From assembly GCA_002170535.1 (NCBI GenBank), contig NHDW01000008.1, positions 86,365 through 147,662 on the forward strand: a stretch of 61,298 nt of DNA, given 5' to 3'. This document shows positions 43,916 to 54,253 of the stretch, piece by piece (the stretch's first letter is position 1; every line of letters starts with the position of its first letter). The notes beneath the pieces are model-generated. The model did no database searches, was not told where the DNA came from, and saw only the letters and a program-made list of their open reading frames with translations. The position numbers and the translations under genes were made by a program. This DNA comes from Methylococcaceae bacterium TMED69. Lineage in GTDB: Bacteria > Pseudomonadota > Gammaproteobacteria > Ga0077536.

Positions 43916-45997
43916 ATGACTAGCGACCTGAGTAATTACAGGAATATAGGAATATTTGCCCATGTTGATGCTGGAAAAACTACTACTACAGAGAGAATTC
44001 TTAAACTAACGGGCAAAATTCATAAGATTGGTGAGGTTCATGATGGTGCGGCAACCACTGACTTTATGGAGCAAGAACAAGAACGAGGAATTACTATTCA
44101 GTCTGCAGCAACCACATGTTTTTGGAAAGACCACAGATTTAATATAATTGATACTCCTGGTCACGTTGATTTTACGATAGAGGTTTATCGTTCACTGAAA
44201 GTCCTCGATGGAGGAGTTGGTGTGTTTTGTGGTTCTGGCGGGGTGGAACCTCAGTCAGAGACTAATTGGCGTTATGCCAATGATTCTGGAGTTTCCCGCA
44301 TAATCTACATAAATAAATTAGACCGAGTTGGAGCTGACTTTTATCGTGTTACAGATCAAATTGAGAGTGTTTTAGGTGCTAAGACTTTAGTTATGACGCT
44401 TCCAATTGGGATAGAGGATGATTTCCGTGGCGTTGTAGACCTTCTTACTATGAAAGCATGGATTTGGGATGACTCAGGAGATCCAACTAAGTATACCATT
44501 GAAGACATTCCATCTGATTTGGTAGAAAAAGCTGAGGAATTTAGAGAGAAGCTAATTGAAATGGCGGTGGAGCAAGACGATGACGTCATGGAGAAATATT
44601 TGGATGGCATTGAGCCCGATATGGAATCCATTAAGTCTTGTATCCGAAAGGGCACAATCAATTTGGATTTTTTTCCTACTTATTGCGGTTCTAGTTTCAA
44701 AAATAAAGGGGTGCAGCTAGTTCTGGATGCAGTAATAGATTTTCTTCCGAATCCAACAGAAGTAAAACCTCAACCAGAAGTTGACTTGGAGGGTAATGAG
44801 ACAGGTAATTTTGCATTGGTGGACCCCGTTGCACCATTAAGAGCCTTGGTCTTTAAAATTATGGATGACAGATATGGCGCCCTCACTTTTATAAGAATAT
44901 ATTCTGGTAAAATCGAAAAAGGAACTAACGTTCTCAACACGTTTACTTCCAAAACCGAGCGGATAGGAAGGATTGTTGAGATGCATGCTGACTCAAGGAA
45001 CGAGTTAAACAGCGCAGGAGCTGGGGATATTGTTGCGGTGCTAGGTATGAAAAATGTTCAGACAGGTCACACATTAGCTGATGAAAAAAATCCAGCGACT
45101 TTAGAGCCAATGGTTTTTCCAGATCCTGTAATTTCTGTCGCGATATCCCCTAAAGAAAAAGCTGGCTCTGAGAAACTAGGTGTCGCATTAGGTAAAATGA
45201 TTCAAGAAGATCCATCTTTTCGGGTCGAAACAGATATAGAAAGCAATGAAACAATAATTAAAGGAATGGGGGAGTTACATCTTGATATTAAAGTTGATAT
45301 TTTAAGACGAACTCATGGTTGCGAGGTCGAGGTTGGAAAACCTCAAGTAGCTTATCGTGAAACCATAACTAAACAAATTAATGATGAATATACGCATAAA
45401 AAGCAAACTGGTGGTGCAGGGCAGTTTGCAAAAATCGACTATGTTATAGAACCAGCTGAAGTTGGAACAGGTTTTGAGTTCGAGTCGAAAGTCACTGGAG
45501 GAAATGTACCAAGAGAGTTTTGGCCAGCCGTCAGGAAAGGATTCGAATTATGTATCGCAGAGGGTGTGCTAGCAGGTTATCCTGTACAAGATCTTAAAGT
45601 AACCTTGATGGACGGAGCTTATCATGCGGTTGACTCATCTGCCGTCGCTTTTGAAACAGCTGCGAAGGCTGCTTACAGGCAGTCGTTACCTAAAGCGTCT
45701 CCGCAACTTTTAGAGCCGATCATGAAGATTGACGTTTTCACACCAGAAGACCATGTCGGAGATGTGATCGGCGATCTTAATAGAAGAAGAGGGGTAATAA
45801 AGGCCCAGGAAACCGGCTCCTTAGGCTCAAGGGTAAAAGCGGATGCTCCGCTTGGCGAAATGTTTGGATATATAGGTGATTTAAGAACTATGACATCAGG
45901 GCGCGGCCAATTTTCAATGGAATTTTCTCATTATGCTCCGTGTCCAGTTAACATTGCGGAAGAAGTTATCAAAGAATCCAAAGACAAAAGAGCGTAG
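43916..45997 (+). CDS. Elongation factor G, second-type (FusB-like) paralog
   Basis: A ribosomal translocase of about 693 aa. I start it at ATG 43916, which has AAGGA at 9 bp and opens [24 protein letters not shown]; the track's start 84 bp upstream adds a non-homologous segment. The GTPase motifs are [14 protein letters not shown] and NKLD, and domain IV and V follow ([32 protein letters not shown]). The TDLS-x-YRNIGIF opening and a location away from the str operon suggest the second EF-G type, as in Pseudomonas FusB. Confidence 0.88.
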   Translation: MTSDLSNYRNIGIFAHVDAGKTTTTERILKLTGKIHKIGEVHDGAATTDFMEQEQERGITIQSAATTCFWKDHRFNIIDTPGHVDFTIEVYRSLKVLDGGVGVFCGSGGVEPQSETNWRYANDSGVSRIIYINKLDRVGADFYRVTDQIESVLGAKTLVMTLPIGIEDDFRGVVDLLTMKAWIWDDSGDPTKYTIEDIPSDLVEKAEEFREKLIEMAVEQDDDVMEKYLDGIEPDMESIKSCIRKGTINLDFFPTYCGSSFKNKGVQLVLDAVIDFLPNPTEVKPQPEVDLEGNETGNFALVDPVAPLRALVFKIMDDRYGALTFIRIYSGKIEKGTNVLNTFTSKTERIGRIVEMHADSRNELNSAGAGDIVAVLGMKNVQTGHTLADEKNPATLEPMVFPDPVISVAISPKEKAGSEKLGVALGKMIQEDPSFRVETDIESNETIIKGMGELHLDIKVDILRRTHGCEVEVGKPQVAYRETITKQINDEYTHKKQTGGAGQFAKIDYVIEPAEVGTGFEFESKVTGGNVPREFWPAVRKGFELCIAEGVLAGYPVQDLKVTLMDGAYHAVDSSAVAFETAAKAAYRQSLPKASPQLLEPIMKIDVFTPEDHVGDVIGDLNRRRGVIKAQETGSLGSRVKADAPLGEMFGYIGDLRTMTSGRGQFSMEFSHYAPCPVNIAEEVIKESKDKRA

Positions 45998-48613
45998 TCA
46001 GGATAAAGCTAGAATCTTATTTATCACCTCCGTTAAATCTTTAGAGCAATTTGATTTTTTAATAAGATCGAGACTTTGTCTTGCATGCTGTCTTCTTTCT
46101 TTTCCAAATCTGCACCAGCTGTCGAAGGCTCGAGCTAGTCTTGCAGCAATTTGAGGATTAATGGCATCTAGTTTTAGTACGTAGGATGCGCACAATTCGT
46201 AGCCTTTTCCGTCGATTCGATTAAATTGGTTCTGGTTTGCATGGCAAAAGGCTCCTATCAGTGATCTCATCCTGTTCGGATTTTTTAAATCAAACTTCTC
46301 ATGTTTTGTGAGTTTTTCGATCTCTTCCAAAGTGCTCGGCAGTCGAGATAGTGCTTGAGCAGTGAACCATTTGTCCAAAACCAACTCTTCTGACTGCCAC
46401 TTATGATAGAACCAATCGATTGCCTCTGCTCGATGTTCGCAAGCAAAATTCACTAGTCCAGAGAAGGCAGCCATGGTATCTGTCATGTTTTTAGAGTTTT
46501 TAAGTTGACTCAGCGCCAGCTCAAAAAATTCTGTTTCATCGTTTTCTAGGAGATAATTTAAAGCAAGGTTTTTAAGGGCACGTTCCCCAACACTCTTTCG
46601 AGAGAAGTCGTCATCGCTATTCTTGTTAAGGTCATTGTAAATCGAATAAAGAGGCTCTCGGAGTTGGGTGCTAATTTTTCGCCGAACATCATTTCTAATG
46701 TTATGACAGACTGAGGGATCAAGTGAACCCAGTATTTCTAAAACATATTGTTCGCCTGGAATAGTACCCATTTCTGCTAAAAATAATGCTTCGCTTTTAG
46801 GTGCTATTAAATTTTCCTCTAATACAGAGATAAAGGGATCTCTGTTAGGACTTAATTTGTAGTCTGGGAAACTTTTTATCCCATCTATTATTGTTTTGAT
46901 GACTAATTTTTGGGCTGCTTCCCATCGATTAAATTCATCTGGGTCATGTTTAGCGAGAGCAACTAAGTCATCACTTGAATGCTCAAAGTCCATTTTAACA
47001 GGGGCCGAAAAATCACGTAACACTGATATTATCGGGGTTGACTCTATATCCCTAATGATTAGATTGTCTTGTTCTTTATCGAGAATAAATAAAATCGACC
47101 CGTTTTCATCTATTTGTTGATGGTCTGTAATATTTATTGAAGACCCTTCTTTGTCAATTAACCCTAGTTTGATAGGAATTGGTCTGGTCATCTCCCCTTT
47201 TTTTAGATTCATGTGCCGAAAGCAGATTTCTAAGGTTTTATTACTTGTGTGAAAAACGCTTTTGCCCTTAACAATAGGAGTTCCTTTAATTTCATACCAT
47301 GATTCAAAGTTTCTTAATTTGTGACCTGAGGCGTCGCGCATGGCAGAGAGAAACTCCTCAATCCGCACAGCCTCCCCGTCATGCCTTTCGAAATATAGCT
47401 TCATTCCTTTATGGAAATTATCTTTGCCAATTATCGTGTTGAGCATCCTGACTAATTCAGCGCCTTTTTCATAAATAGTCGATGTATAAAAATTGCTAAT
47501 TTCTAAGTACTGACTTGGTCTAACGGGATGAGACATCGGCCCTGAATCTTCAGGAAACTGCACACTCCTCAACTGCCTGACCTCTTGAATCCGAGTCACT
47601 GAATGTGAATACCGATCCGCGCCATACTGTTGATCTCTAAAAACAGTAAGGCCTTCCTTTAAACTAAGTTGAAACCAATCTCTGCAAGTGACTCGATTAC
47701 CAGTCCAATTATGGAAATATTCGTGAGCGATCACCCTATCAAGCATTATGAAATCTCGATCGGTAGCCGTGTTGGAGTCTGCCAAAATATATTTAGTGTT
47801 AAAAATATTTAAACCTTTGTTTTCCATTGCGCCCATATTGAAATCGCTGACGGCGACTATTTTATATTGTTTTAGGTCTAGTTCCAGATCATATACATCC
47901 TCATCCCATTTAATCGAATTTCTTAGTGAGTCCATTGCAAAAGAAGTAAGGTGTAATTTTCCAGGCTCAACGAAAATTAAAAGCTCGGCTAATTTCCCTG
48001 ATTTTGTTCTAAAGGAATCACTGATATGATCAAGTTTTGCAGCTACGAGAGCAAATAAATAGGAAGGTTTTGGGAAAGGGTCATCGTATGTCTTCCAGTG
48101 TCTTCCGCCGTCGAGTGAACCCTCTGAGCATAAATTTCCATTAGCTAATAAAACCGGAAACTTTTTTTTGTCGGCAATAATTTTTGTCTTATATTTTGCC
48201 ATAACATCCGGTCGATCTAGAAAAAACGTTATGTTTCGAAAACCTTCTGCCTCACACTGTGTAAATAGGCCCGTATTGGATGCATATAACCCTTCCAATC
48301 TCGTATTCCTGTAGGGATCGATTTCGATTGTCGTTTGCAGGGAGCAACGAGATTTACTAATGGCTAGTTTAAGCGTGTCATTCTTATAAGTATATTCATT
48401 TTTATCGAGTATTTGATTATCTATCTTTATCTCGATTATCTTTAAATCCTCTCCGTCCAAATAGAGGTGTTTGGCTTTAAGATTATTTTTGATCAAAGAA
48501 ATGTCTGATGAAACTGTTACTTTATCCTCTTTAATGTCGAAAACCAAAGATACCTCGTTTATTGAGAAATCGGACGGCTTATAATCTTTTAACCTTTTTA
48601 ACTCAGAGCTCAT
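45998..48613 (-). CDS. pepN: Aminopeptidase N
   Basis: A cytosolic M1-family zinc aminopeptidase of 871 aa, nearly the size of E. coli PepN. The substrate motif is GAMENKG, the zinc-binding HEYFHNWTGN and the distal Glu in KEGLTVF. It is divergent from the M18 aminopeptidase with an 89-bp spacer, and its stop abuts the fusA stop. Confidence 0.94.
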   Translation of the reverse strand: MSSELKRLKDYKPSDFSINEVSLVFDIKEDKVTVSSDISLIKNNLKAKHLYLDGEDLKIIEIKIDNQILDKNEYTYKNDTLKLAISKSRCSLQTTIEIDPYRNTRLEGLYASNTGLFTQCEAEGFRNITFFLDRPDVMAKYKTKIIADKKKFPVLLANGNLCSEGSLDGGRHWKTYDDPFPKPSYLFALVAAKLDHISDSFRTKSGKLAELLIFVEPGKLHLTSFAMDSLRNSIKWDEDVYDLELDLKQYKIVAVSDFNMGAMENKGLNIFNTKYILADSNTATDRDFIMLDRVIAHEYFHNWTGNRVTCRDWFQLSLKEGLTVFRDQQYGADRYSHSVTRIQEVRQLRSVQFPEDSGPMSHPVRPSQYLEISNFYTSTIYEKGAELVRMLNTIIGKDNFHKGMKLYFERHDGEAVRIEEFLSAMRDASGHKLRNFESWYEIKGTPIVKGKSVFHTSNKTLEICFRHMNLKKGEMTRPIPIKLGLIDKEGSSINITDHQQIDENGSILFILDKEQDNLIIRDIESTPIISVLRDFSAPVKMDFEHSSDDLVALAKHDPDEFNRWEAAQKLVIKTIIDGIKSFPDYKLSPNRDPFISVLEENLIAPKSEALFLAEMGTIPGEQYVLEILGSLDPSVCHNIRNDVRRKISTQLREPLYSIYNDLNKNSDDDFSRKSVGERALKNLALNYLLENDETEFFELALSQLKNSKNMTDTMAAFSGLVNFACEHRAEAIDWFYHKWQSEELVLDKWFTAQALSRLPSTLEEIEKLTKHEKFDLKNPNRMRSLIGAFCHANQNQFNRIDGKGYELCASYVLKLDAINPQIAARLARAFDSWCRFGKERRQHARQSLDLIKKSNCSKDLTEVINKILALS

Positions 48614-48702
48614 ATTAATTGTACGGACAAGATTTTTCTTTAGTTTCTTATTTTATACAATCTTTTAGTTTTTAAACAATAATTTGGTAATATACTAATA
48701 TC

Positions 48703-49989
48703 ATGAAAAAGAATTTAATCCCCGATTTCCTTTTATTTTTGCGAAACTCACCAACACCATTTCACGCAACGCAAAATCTTAAATCTATGCTCGAAAGTGC
48801 TGGTTTTGAACAAATTTTAGAAAAAGATGAATGGTCGCTCAAAAACAATGGAAAATACTTTGTAATAAGAGGTGACTCCTCTCTAATAGCCATTGAACTA
48901 AATCGTGCAGTTAGCGAGAATACTGGTTTTTTAGCTGTCGGTGCACACACAGATAGTCCTTGCCTTAAATTAAAACCGAATGCAACTAAAGAGAGGTTTG
49001 GTTATTTACAATTAAATACTGAGGTTTATGGGGGTGTTTTGTTAAACCCGTGGTTTGATAGAGATTTATCAATCGCGGGAAAAATTGTTTATAAAACAAA
49101 GACCGGCCAAATCAAAACTATGCTCATCGACTGTAAGAAGCCTTTAGCAGTTTTATCAAGTCTCGCTATCCACCTAGATCGCGAGGCTAATAAAAAACGC
49201 TCTATAGACAAGCAGAAAATGTTAAGCCCTATTTTGGCCCCTCGGAGCGAGGGGAGCAACTTCCAAGATTTGCTTATATCTGAAATAAAAAAGAAAGAAA
49301 AAATAAAGACTGGTTTGAGCTTGCTGACTACTGATTTGTTTATGTACGATACACAAGCACCAGCAGTTACTGGCATGAATGATGACTTTGTGTCCAGCGC
49401 TAGATTAGACAACCTCGTTAGTTGCTTTTACGCATGCCGAGCCTTAATAGATAGCAAGCCCAGTCAAAACAAATTGCTTATATGTAACGACCATGAAGAG
49501 GTAGGGAGTCAATCTTATATTGGAGCTAAGGGTAATTTTTTTAAAGATGTACTAGGCCGAGTGTGTAAAACTCCGGAACTATATTCAAGAGCGATTGCAT
49601 CTTCAATGTTAGTGTCTGCTGACAACGCCCATGGCTTACATCCCAATTTTCCGGAGCGTCATGATGAAAATCATAGGCCGATTATTAACTCTGGGGTGGT
49701 GATTAAAATAAATAACAACCAAGCATATGCTTCAAATGCCGATACCTGTTCAATTATTCAAAATCTAGCTGAAAAACGAAAAATTCCAATTCAATATTTC
49801 ATAAGTAATAATGAGATGGCCTGTGGTAGCACGATTGGACCTATTACAGCAACGGCCTTAGGCGTGAAGACCGTTGACTTAGGGTTGCCCACTTTTGCTA
49901 TGCACTCTATTCGTGAGCTCTGCGGTGTTAAAGATATCTATAGTTTTTACAAACTTTTACTTGAGCTCTACCAGGAAGATTTAGATTAG
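48703..49989 (+). CDS. apeB: M18 family aminopeptidase
   Basis: A 428-aa aspartyl-aminopeptidase-type enzyme. Metal ligands and active-site residues are in GAHTDSPCLKLKP, NDHEEVGSQSYIGAKG and the last His in FAMHSIRE. It cleaves N-terminal acidic residues in its characterised relatives. It begins at ATG 48703, directly after an AT-rich promoter-like stretch (TATACT at about 10 bp), and is divergent from pepN, the two forming a peptidase pair. Confidence 0.9.
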   Translation: MKKNLIPDFLLFLRNSPTPFHATQNLKSMLESAGFEQILEKDEWSLKNNGKYFVIRGDSSLIAIELNRAVSENTGFLAVGAHTDSPCLKLKPNATKERFGYLQLNTEVYGGVLLNPWFDRDLSIAGKIVYKTKTGQIKTMLIDCKKPLAVLSSLAIHLDREANKKRSIDKQKMLSPILAPRSEGSNFQDLLISEIKKKEKIKTGLSLLTTDLFMYDTQAPAVTGMNDDFVSSARLDNLVSCFYACRALIDSKPSQNKLLICNDHEEVGSQSYIGAKGNFFKDVLGRVCKTPELYSRAIASSMLVSADNAHGLHPNFPERHDENHRPIINSGVVIKINNNQAYASNADTCSIIQNLAEKRKIPIQYFISNNEMACGSTIGPITATALGVKTVDLGLPTFAMHSIRELCGVKDIYSFYKLLLELYQEDLD

Positions 49990-50009
49990 GTATGAATCGA
50001 TAATCTCAA

Positions 50010-51011
50010 CTAATAATGTGAAACCATAACAACCACTTTGCCAACAACTTGACGGCGTTTTAATCGCTCAATCGCCTCCTCCGCATTTTCTAATCCGAGA
50101 ACTGTGGAAATCTTTGGTTTAAGCTTGCCTGTTTCAAGAAGCCTAACAAGATGCTCATGATTTTCTCTTGCTTTTGCCCGGCTTTTTTCGAAAAATGTTC
50201 CCCAGAAAACACCAGTACATTCACAGCCTTTAAGCAACGGAAGGTTTAAGGGTAGCTTTGCGATACCACCAGGAAAGCCAACAATTAGAAACCTCCCCTC
50301 CCAAGCTATTGATCGTATTGCGGCTTCGGAATAGGCACCTCCAACAATATCAAAAATGATATTTGGACTCCTGCCCGCCAGTTGTTCTTTAAAAATTTCA
50401 GAGCGTGACTTTGCCGGAAGTTCTACCATATTTTTTGGGTATAAGAAGCACTGATCAGCACCAGATTCTAGCACCGCATTCTTTTTCAAATCGTCGGAGA
50501 CCGCTCCAATAACGTAAGCATCATGGGCTTTGGCTAGCTCAACTGCAGCCAAGCCGACCCCACCGGCAGCTCCTAAAACGAGAACCGTTTCGTTTGGAGT
50601 TAGCCGTCCTCGGTCATGTAGAGCATGATAAGCTGTTCCATAAGTGAACAAGAAACCTGCTCCATTTGCCATGGATATGCTATTCGGTAGTTTAACTAAT
50701 TTATCAGCTTTACAGGATACATATTCCGCTAGACCTCCATAAGAAGTGATTGCAATGACTCGGTCATTCTCATGCCAGCCAATAACGTTTTTGCCTTTGT
50801 TTACAATTATTCCTGAGACTTCTCCTCCAGGCGCGAATGGACGCTTCGGTCTGATTTGATATTGATCTTTTATAATCAATGTGTCTGGATAATTAATGCC
50901 ACAGGCTATGACTTTTATTAACACCTCATCATCTTCAATAGTAGGCTCATCGGTAGTTTGTAGATTTAGGCTAAATCTATCATCAATTTTTCCACTTAAA
51001 AGTGCTTTCAT
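50010..51011 (-). CDS. NADPH:quinone oxidoreductase-like MDR protein (zinc-free)
   Basis: A 333-aa medium-chain dehydrogenase/reductase. The Rossmann motif is LGAAGGVGLAAVELA. The zinc ligands of alcohol dehydrogenases are absent, which places it in the quinone oxidoreductase or enoyl reductase branch. GINYPDTLIIKDQY near the N-terminus and GFPGGIAKLPLNLPLLKG in the second half are typical. Divergent from the thioesterase gene. Confidence 0.85.
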   Translation of the reverse strand: MKALLSGKIDDRFSLNLQTTDEPTIEDDEVLIKVIACGINYPDTLIIKDQYQIRPKRPFAPGGEVSGIIVNKGKNVIGWHENDRVIAITSYGGLAEYVSCKADKLVKLPNSISMANGAGFLFTYGTAYHALHDRGRLTPNETVLVLGAAGGVGLAAVELAKAHDAYVIGAVSDDLKKNAVLESGADQCFLYPKNMVELPAKSRSEIFKEQLAGRSPNIIFDIVGGAYSEAAIRSIAWEGRFLIVGFPGGIAKLPLNLPLLKGCECTGVFWGTFFEKSRAKARENHEHLVRLLETGKLKPKISTVLGLENAEEAIERLKRRQVVGKVVVMVSHY

Positions 51012-51080
51012 TCTTTTTCTCTCTATTGATTAATTACAAATATTAAATATTTTATTATAATAATACGTAACGAGGTAATA

Positions 51081-51524
51081 ATGTTCACTAGTCACTTTGA
51101 AGTTGAAAAAACGTGGATCGATCACAACGAGCATATGAACGTATCTTACTACCATTATGCTTTTCAGCAGGCTTTAAACCGATATTGGGAACATATTTTG
51201 AAAAAAAAAAATAACAGTAGCGCAGATTTAGCACTCTCACCAAAGAATGTTCATATAAGGTATTTGTCCGAGGCCTTTTTAGGTCAGCTTATTGATGTTC
51301 ATTCTTTCATTTATAAGTCAGATTATAAGGGGTTTTCGGTTTATCAAGAGATGAAACGTGATGATACAATACTATGTTTATTTAATCAGCACGTTAACTT
51401 CTGTACTGCTAGCGAAGCTTTAATCCGGCAGTGTGATAATACGACGTATAATAGTTTGCATACGATTGTAAAAAACACAAATATTGTTTTGCCTAAATGG
51501 ATAGAGCGATCGATTGATATTTAA
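51081..51524 (+). CDS. Acyl-CoA thioesterase (hotdog fold)
   Basis: A 147-aa hotdog protein. FEVEKTWIDHNEHMNVSYYHY contains the Asp-His-x-x-His-Met-Asn active-site pattern of 4HBT-type thioesterases. It hydrolyses an acyl-CoA; the chain is unknown. The CMD-like gene begins 18 bp downstream with AGGAGC before it, so they are co-transcribed. Confidence 0.82.
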   Translation: MFTSHFEVEKTWIDHNEHMNVSYYHYAFQQALNRYWEHILKKKNNSSADLALSPKNVHIRYLSEAFLGQLIDVHSFIYKSDYKGFSVYQEMKRDDTILCLFNQHVNFCTASEALIRQCDNTTYNSLHTIVKNTNIVLPKWIERSIDI

Positions 51525-51541
51525 TATATAGGAGCAAATTT

Positions 51542-52114
51542 ATGGTTACTGATAATCAACCAAGAATAAATCCAAAATCACAATCGTTTTGGGACGAGAA
51601 GGACCATGAAATAATGCAACCTTTTGTAAAAGATAAATCAGTCATGAATATTTTTACAACTCTTTTAAATCATCAAACCCTTTTCAAACGTTGGCTGGTA
51701 TTCGCTAATCATATTTTGTTTAAATCATCCATTCCACCGAAGGAGAAAGAGATCGCTATCCTGAGAATAGGGTTTCTGTGTAAATGTGAATATGAGTGGG
51801 CTCAGCATGTCGTCATTGCCAGACGAGTTGGGCTGGATGATGTCATTATTGAAGAGATAAAGAAAGGCGAGGAAAGCACTAAGCTTAATGAGTTACAGCA
51901 ACTGATCATAAGGTCTGTAGATGAGCTCCACCAGCACGCATCTATTACTGATAAAACTTGGTCGAGTCTTGCGAAACACTATTCAGAGAAGCAACTAATA
52001 GACCTTGTCTTTACCGTCGGCCAATATAATTTAGTCTCTATGGCACTAAATAGTTTCAAAGTCCAAATTGATAAAAGAGTCTTATCCCAAGTTGACGTCG
52101 ATTTTACCAAATAA
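51542..52114 (+). CDS. Carboxymuconolactone decarboxylase family protein
   Basis: A 190-aa AhpD/CMD-fold protein. PPKEKEIAILRIGFLCKCEYEWAQHVVIAR is the family core, with C-x-C-E-Y-E-W-x-x-H instead of the redox CxxC, so it is likely a non-peroxidase member. It follows a thioesterase. It converges on the Ddn-like gene, stop codons 4 bp apart. Confidence 0.82.
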   Translation: MVTDNQPRINPKSQSFWDEKDHEIMQPFVKDKSVMNIFTTLLNHQTLFKRWLVFANHILFKSSIPPKEKEIAILRIGFLCKCEYEWAQHVVIARRVGLDDVIIEEIKKGEESTKLNELQQLIIRSVDELHQHASITDKTWSSLAKHYSEKQLIDLVFTVGQYNLVSMALNSFKVQIDKRVLSQVDVDFTK

Positions 52115-52118
52115 TTAG

Positions 52119-52571
52119 TTAGATTCTTTCTAATGCAATAACTGGTATGTGACGTTCGGTAGCTGCTTGGTAATCATTATAGGGAGGATAGAGTTCTGCC
52201 ATCATTTTCCACACACTTTCCCTTTCATTACCGGAAATGATACGGGTCTTTGCCTGATATACATCGTTTTTAACCTGTACTTTGACTTCATTTTGATTCA
52301 TAAGATTGTGATACCAGCCTGGATGGCTAGGATTGCCGCCTTTTGATGCGATTATGACTACCCCCGACTCGATATCCCCGTAAATAAGAGGCATTATTGA
52401 TTCTTTACCCGATTTTCTACCGGTAGTGAAAAGAAGCAGTGTCGGTATAGGCCCAGGTCCGCCAGCTATTGCAGAATCCCACATATGGCCGGCTTCACCA
52501 TTTTCTAGATATAAATCCCTGTGTTTTGCTATCCAGCCACTATCGCTAGCTTCTTTAATTGGGTCTGCCAT
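52119..52571 (-). CDS. Ddn-like nitroreductase/quinone reductase family protein
   Basis: A 150-aa split-barrel protein of the deazaflavin-dependent nitroreductase (Ddn) group. TGRKSGKESIMPLIY and IIASKGGNPSHPGWYHNL are the signature blocks for F420 binding in characterised members. These are mostly actinobacterial, so its presence here supports F420 use or a flavin-adapted variant. Single gene. Confidence 0.85.
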   Translation of the reverse strand: MADPIKEASDSGWIAKHRDLYLENGEAGHMWDSAIAGGPGPIPTLLLFTTGRKSGKESIMPLIYGDIESGVVIIASKGGNPSHPGWYHNLMNQNEVKVQVKNDVYQAKTRIISGNERESVWKMMAELYPPYNDYQAATERHIPVIALERI

Positions 52572-52634
52572 GATATCGCTCCAAAATCTGTTAATATGGA
52601 GTGAGTATAATGCATCTTAAAAAAAAAAAAAATA

Positions 52635-53405
52635 ATGCCTGAATTAATTTTAAAAAAACTATTTGAAGATTATAGGGAGGGAGAGCAGGATCCTTTAAAA
52701 GGAGGCTTACTCGTTTCTAGACTTATTGATGATGATCTTAATACGACTTGGGTCTACGACCAATTTAATGACTTGGCTAAAAAAATGCGAGTTAGTGGTG
52801 ATACTGTTACCTTCTTAGATGATTTGCAAAGGTTTGGTTTTGAGGGAGCTCTAGATTTTAACGATAAAAAATTAAGCTCGATCGCATATGTATTGAGACA
52901 TAGGATAGGGATACCGATATCTCTTGCAATGGTTATTATCGGAATTGGTAATGTGCTTGGTTTTAGAATTAAAGGTATCAATTTCCCTGGCCATTTTCTC
53001 CTAAAGTTAAATGATTTATTGATTGATCCCCATGGTTTAAAGGCGGTTCAAGTTGGAACAGAGACTATGCTTAATAACCAACGTTGCTTTATTGATCCGA
53101 ATTACTTAGTTGAGATAAACGGGGTAAAAATAGTAAGTCGTATGCTTAATAATCTTAGATTTATTGCAATAAAAGAGAATGATTTCAATAAGGCTATAGA
53201 GTACTGTAGTTATCAGATTTTGATAGAGAATGTAAATTTTCAGTTGTATATAGAGAGGGCTTCCCTGTTTCTGAATAGCGGCGACAAAGAAGGGGCATTA
53301 AAGGATTTGGAGAGAGCTATAATCGATGCTCCAACGGATGCAGTTCGATCTAGATTGATAATTAATCGTGATAAGATTACAAGAAAAAATCACATTGTTC
53401 ATTGA
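52635..53405 (+). CDS. SirB1-family transglutaminase-like/TPR protein
   Basis: A 256-aa protein. LSSIAYVLRHRIGIPISLAMVIIGIGNVLGF and INFPGHFLLKL are the SirB1 N-terminal transglutaminase-like domain marks, and the C-terminal part (DKEGALKDLERAIIDAPTD) is TPR-like. The ATG follows a run of 13 A residues with no clear ribosome site, so the start is approximate. It is followed by hspQ on the same strand. Confidence 0.83.
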   Translation: MPELILKKLFEDYREGEQDPLKGGLLVSRLIDDDLNTTWVYDQFNDLAKKMRVSGDTVTFLDDLQRFGFEGALDFNDKKLSSIAYVLRHRIGIPISLAMVIIGIGNVLGFRIKGINFPGHFLLKLNDLLIDPHGLKAVQVGTETMLNNQRCFIDPNYLVEINGVKIVSRMLNNLRFIAIKENDFNKAIEYCSYQILIENVNFQLYIERASLFLNSGDKEGALKDLERAIIDAPTDAVRSRLIINRDKITRKNHIVH

Positions 53406-53442
53406 GCACATAGTGGACTAGTAAAGAATAGAGAATGTTTTT

Positions 53443-53775
53443 ATGAATTTAAAAGGAACAGCCAAATTTCTAATTGGCCAGGTCGTAAAGCATAGGTTTT
53501 ATCCTTTTCGAGGCATAATATTCGATGTGGATCCAACTTTTAGTAACAGTGAAGAATGGTGGGAGTCAATACCAGAAGAAACTCGACCGAAGAAAGATCA
53601 ACCTTTTTATCATCTTTTGGCCGAAAACGAGATGACTAGTTACATTGCTTATGTTTCAGAGCAGAATCTGTTGGAAGATAGATCTGGCGGCCCAATCAAT
53701 CATCCTGATATCGACTATTATTTTAGTAAATATGAAAAAGGTTGTTATATATTAAAACCGGAAAACTCCCATTAA
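53443..53775 (+). CDS. hspQ: Heat shock protein HspQ
   Basis: A 110-aa protein with the HspQ pattern: KFLIGQVVKHRFYPFRGIIFDVDP followed by QPFYHLLAENEMTSYIAYVSEQNL. HspQ is a ClpXP/Lon adaptor and hemimethylated-DNA-binding-fold protein. It converges on the rhodanese gene, the stops overlapping by 4 bp. Confidence 0.9.
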   Translation: MNLKGTAKFLIGQVVKHRFYPFRGIIFDVDPTFSNSEEWWESIPEETRPKKDQPFYHLLAENEMTSYIAYVSEQNLLEDRSGGPINHPDIDYYFSKYEKGCYILKPENSH

Positions 53776-54170
53776 AACTTGGGCTCTTTAGGCTCAGTAG
53801 TACCGCCCGATTCAACCCACTTAGCATATCCGCCCTCCATGTGCGCCACTGGATCTAACCCCATCTTTTTGACCGTAAAAGCCGCTAACGCAGAGCGAAG
53901 ACCACCCGCACAGTAGAATATAAATTTTTTTCCACTGCCGAATTGTTCGCGATAATAAGGGCTATTAGGGTCAACCCAAAATTCTAGCATTCCTCTAGGA
54001 GCGTGAATTGAGTTAGGAATAGTTCCATCTCGCCACAGTTCTCTTATATCTCGAATATCAACTAATAATGTATTATCGTCGTCTTTGACTCTTATAACTT
54101 CTTCTACCGACATGGTCTCAATATTTGCTTCAGCTTCTTGTACTAGGTCCTTAATACCTTTTATAATCAT
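53772..54170 (-). CDS. Rhodanese-like domain protein
   Basis: A 132-aa single rhodanese domain. The active Cys is in FYCAGGLRSA (Cys87), with DIRDIRELWRDGTIPNSIHAPRG as the N-terminal half. The loop CAGGLRS is that of single-domain sulfurtransferases of GlpE or PspE type. No signal peptide, so cytoplasmic. Confidence 0.88.
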   Translation of the reverse strand: MIIKGIKDLVQEAEANIETMSVEEVIRVKDDDNTLLVDIRDIRELWRDGTIPNSIHAPRGMLEFWVDPNSPYYREQFGSGKKFIFYCAGGLRSALAAFTVKKMGLDPVAHMEGGYAKWVESGGTTEPKEPKF

Positions 54171-54253
54171 AACGACTCCTCTTTTAAGTTGACCTTATTA
54201 GTATATAATAAATACTCAACGAGATTAACTAATCAAACGATTCGACCAACAAA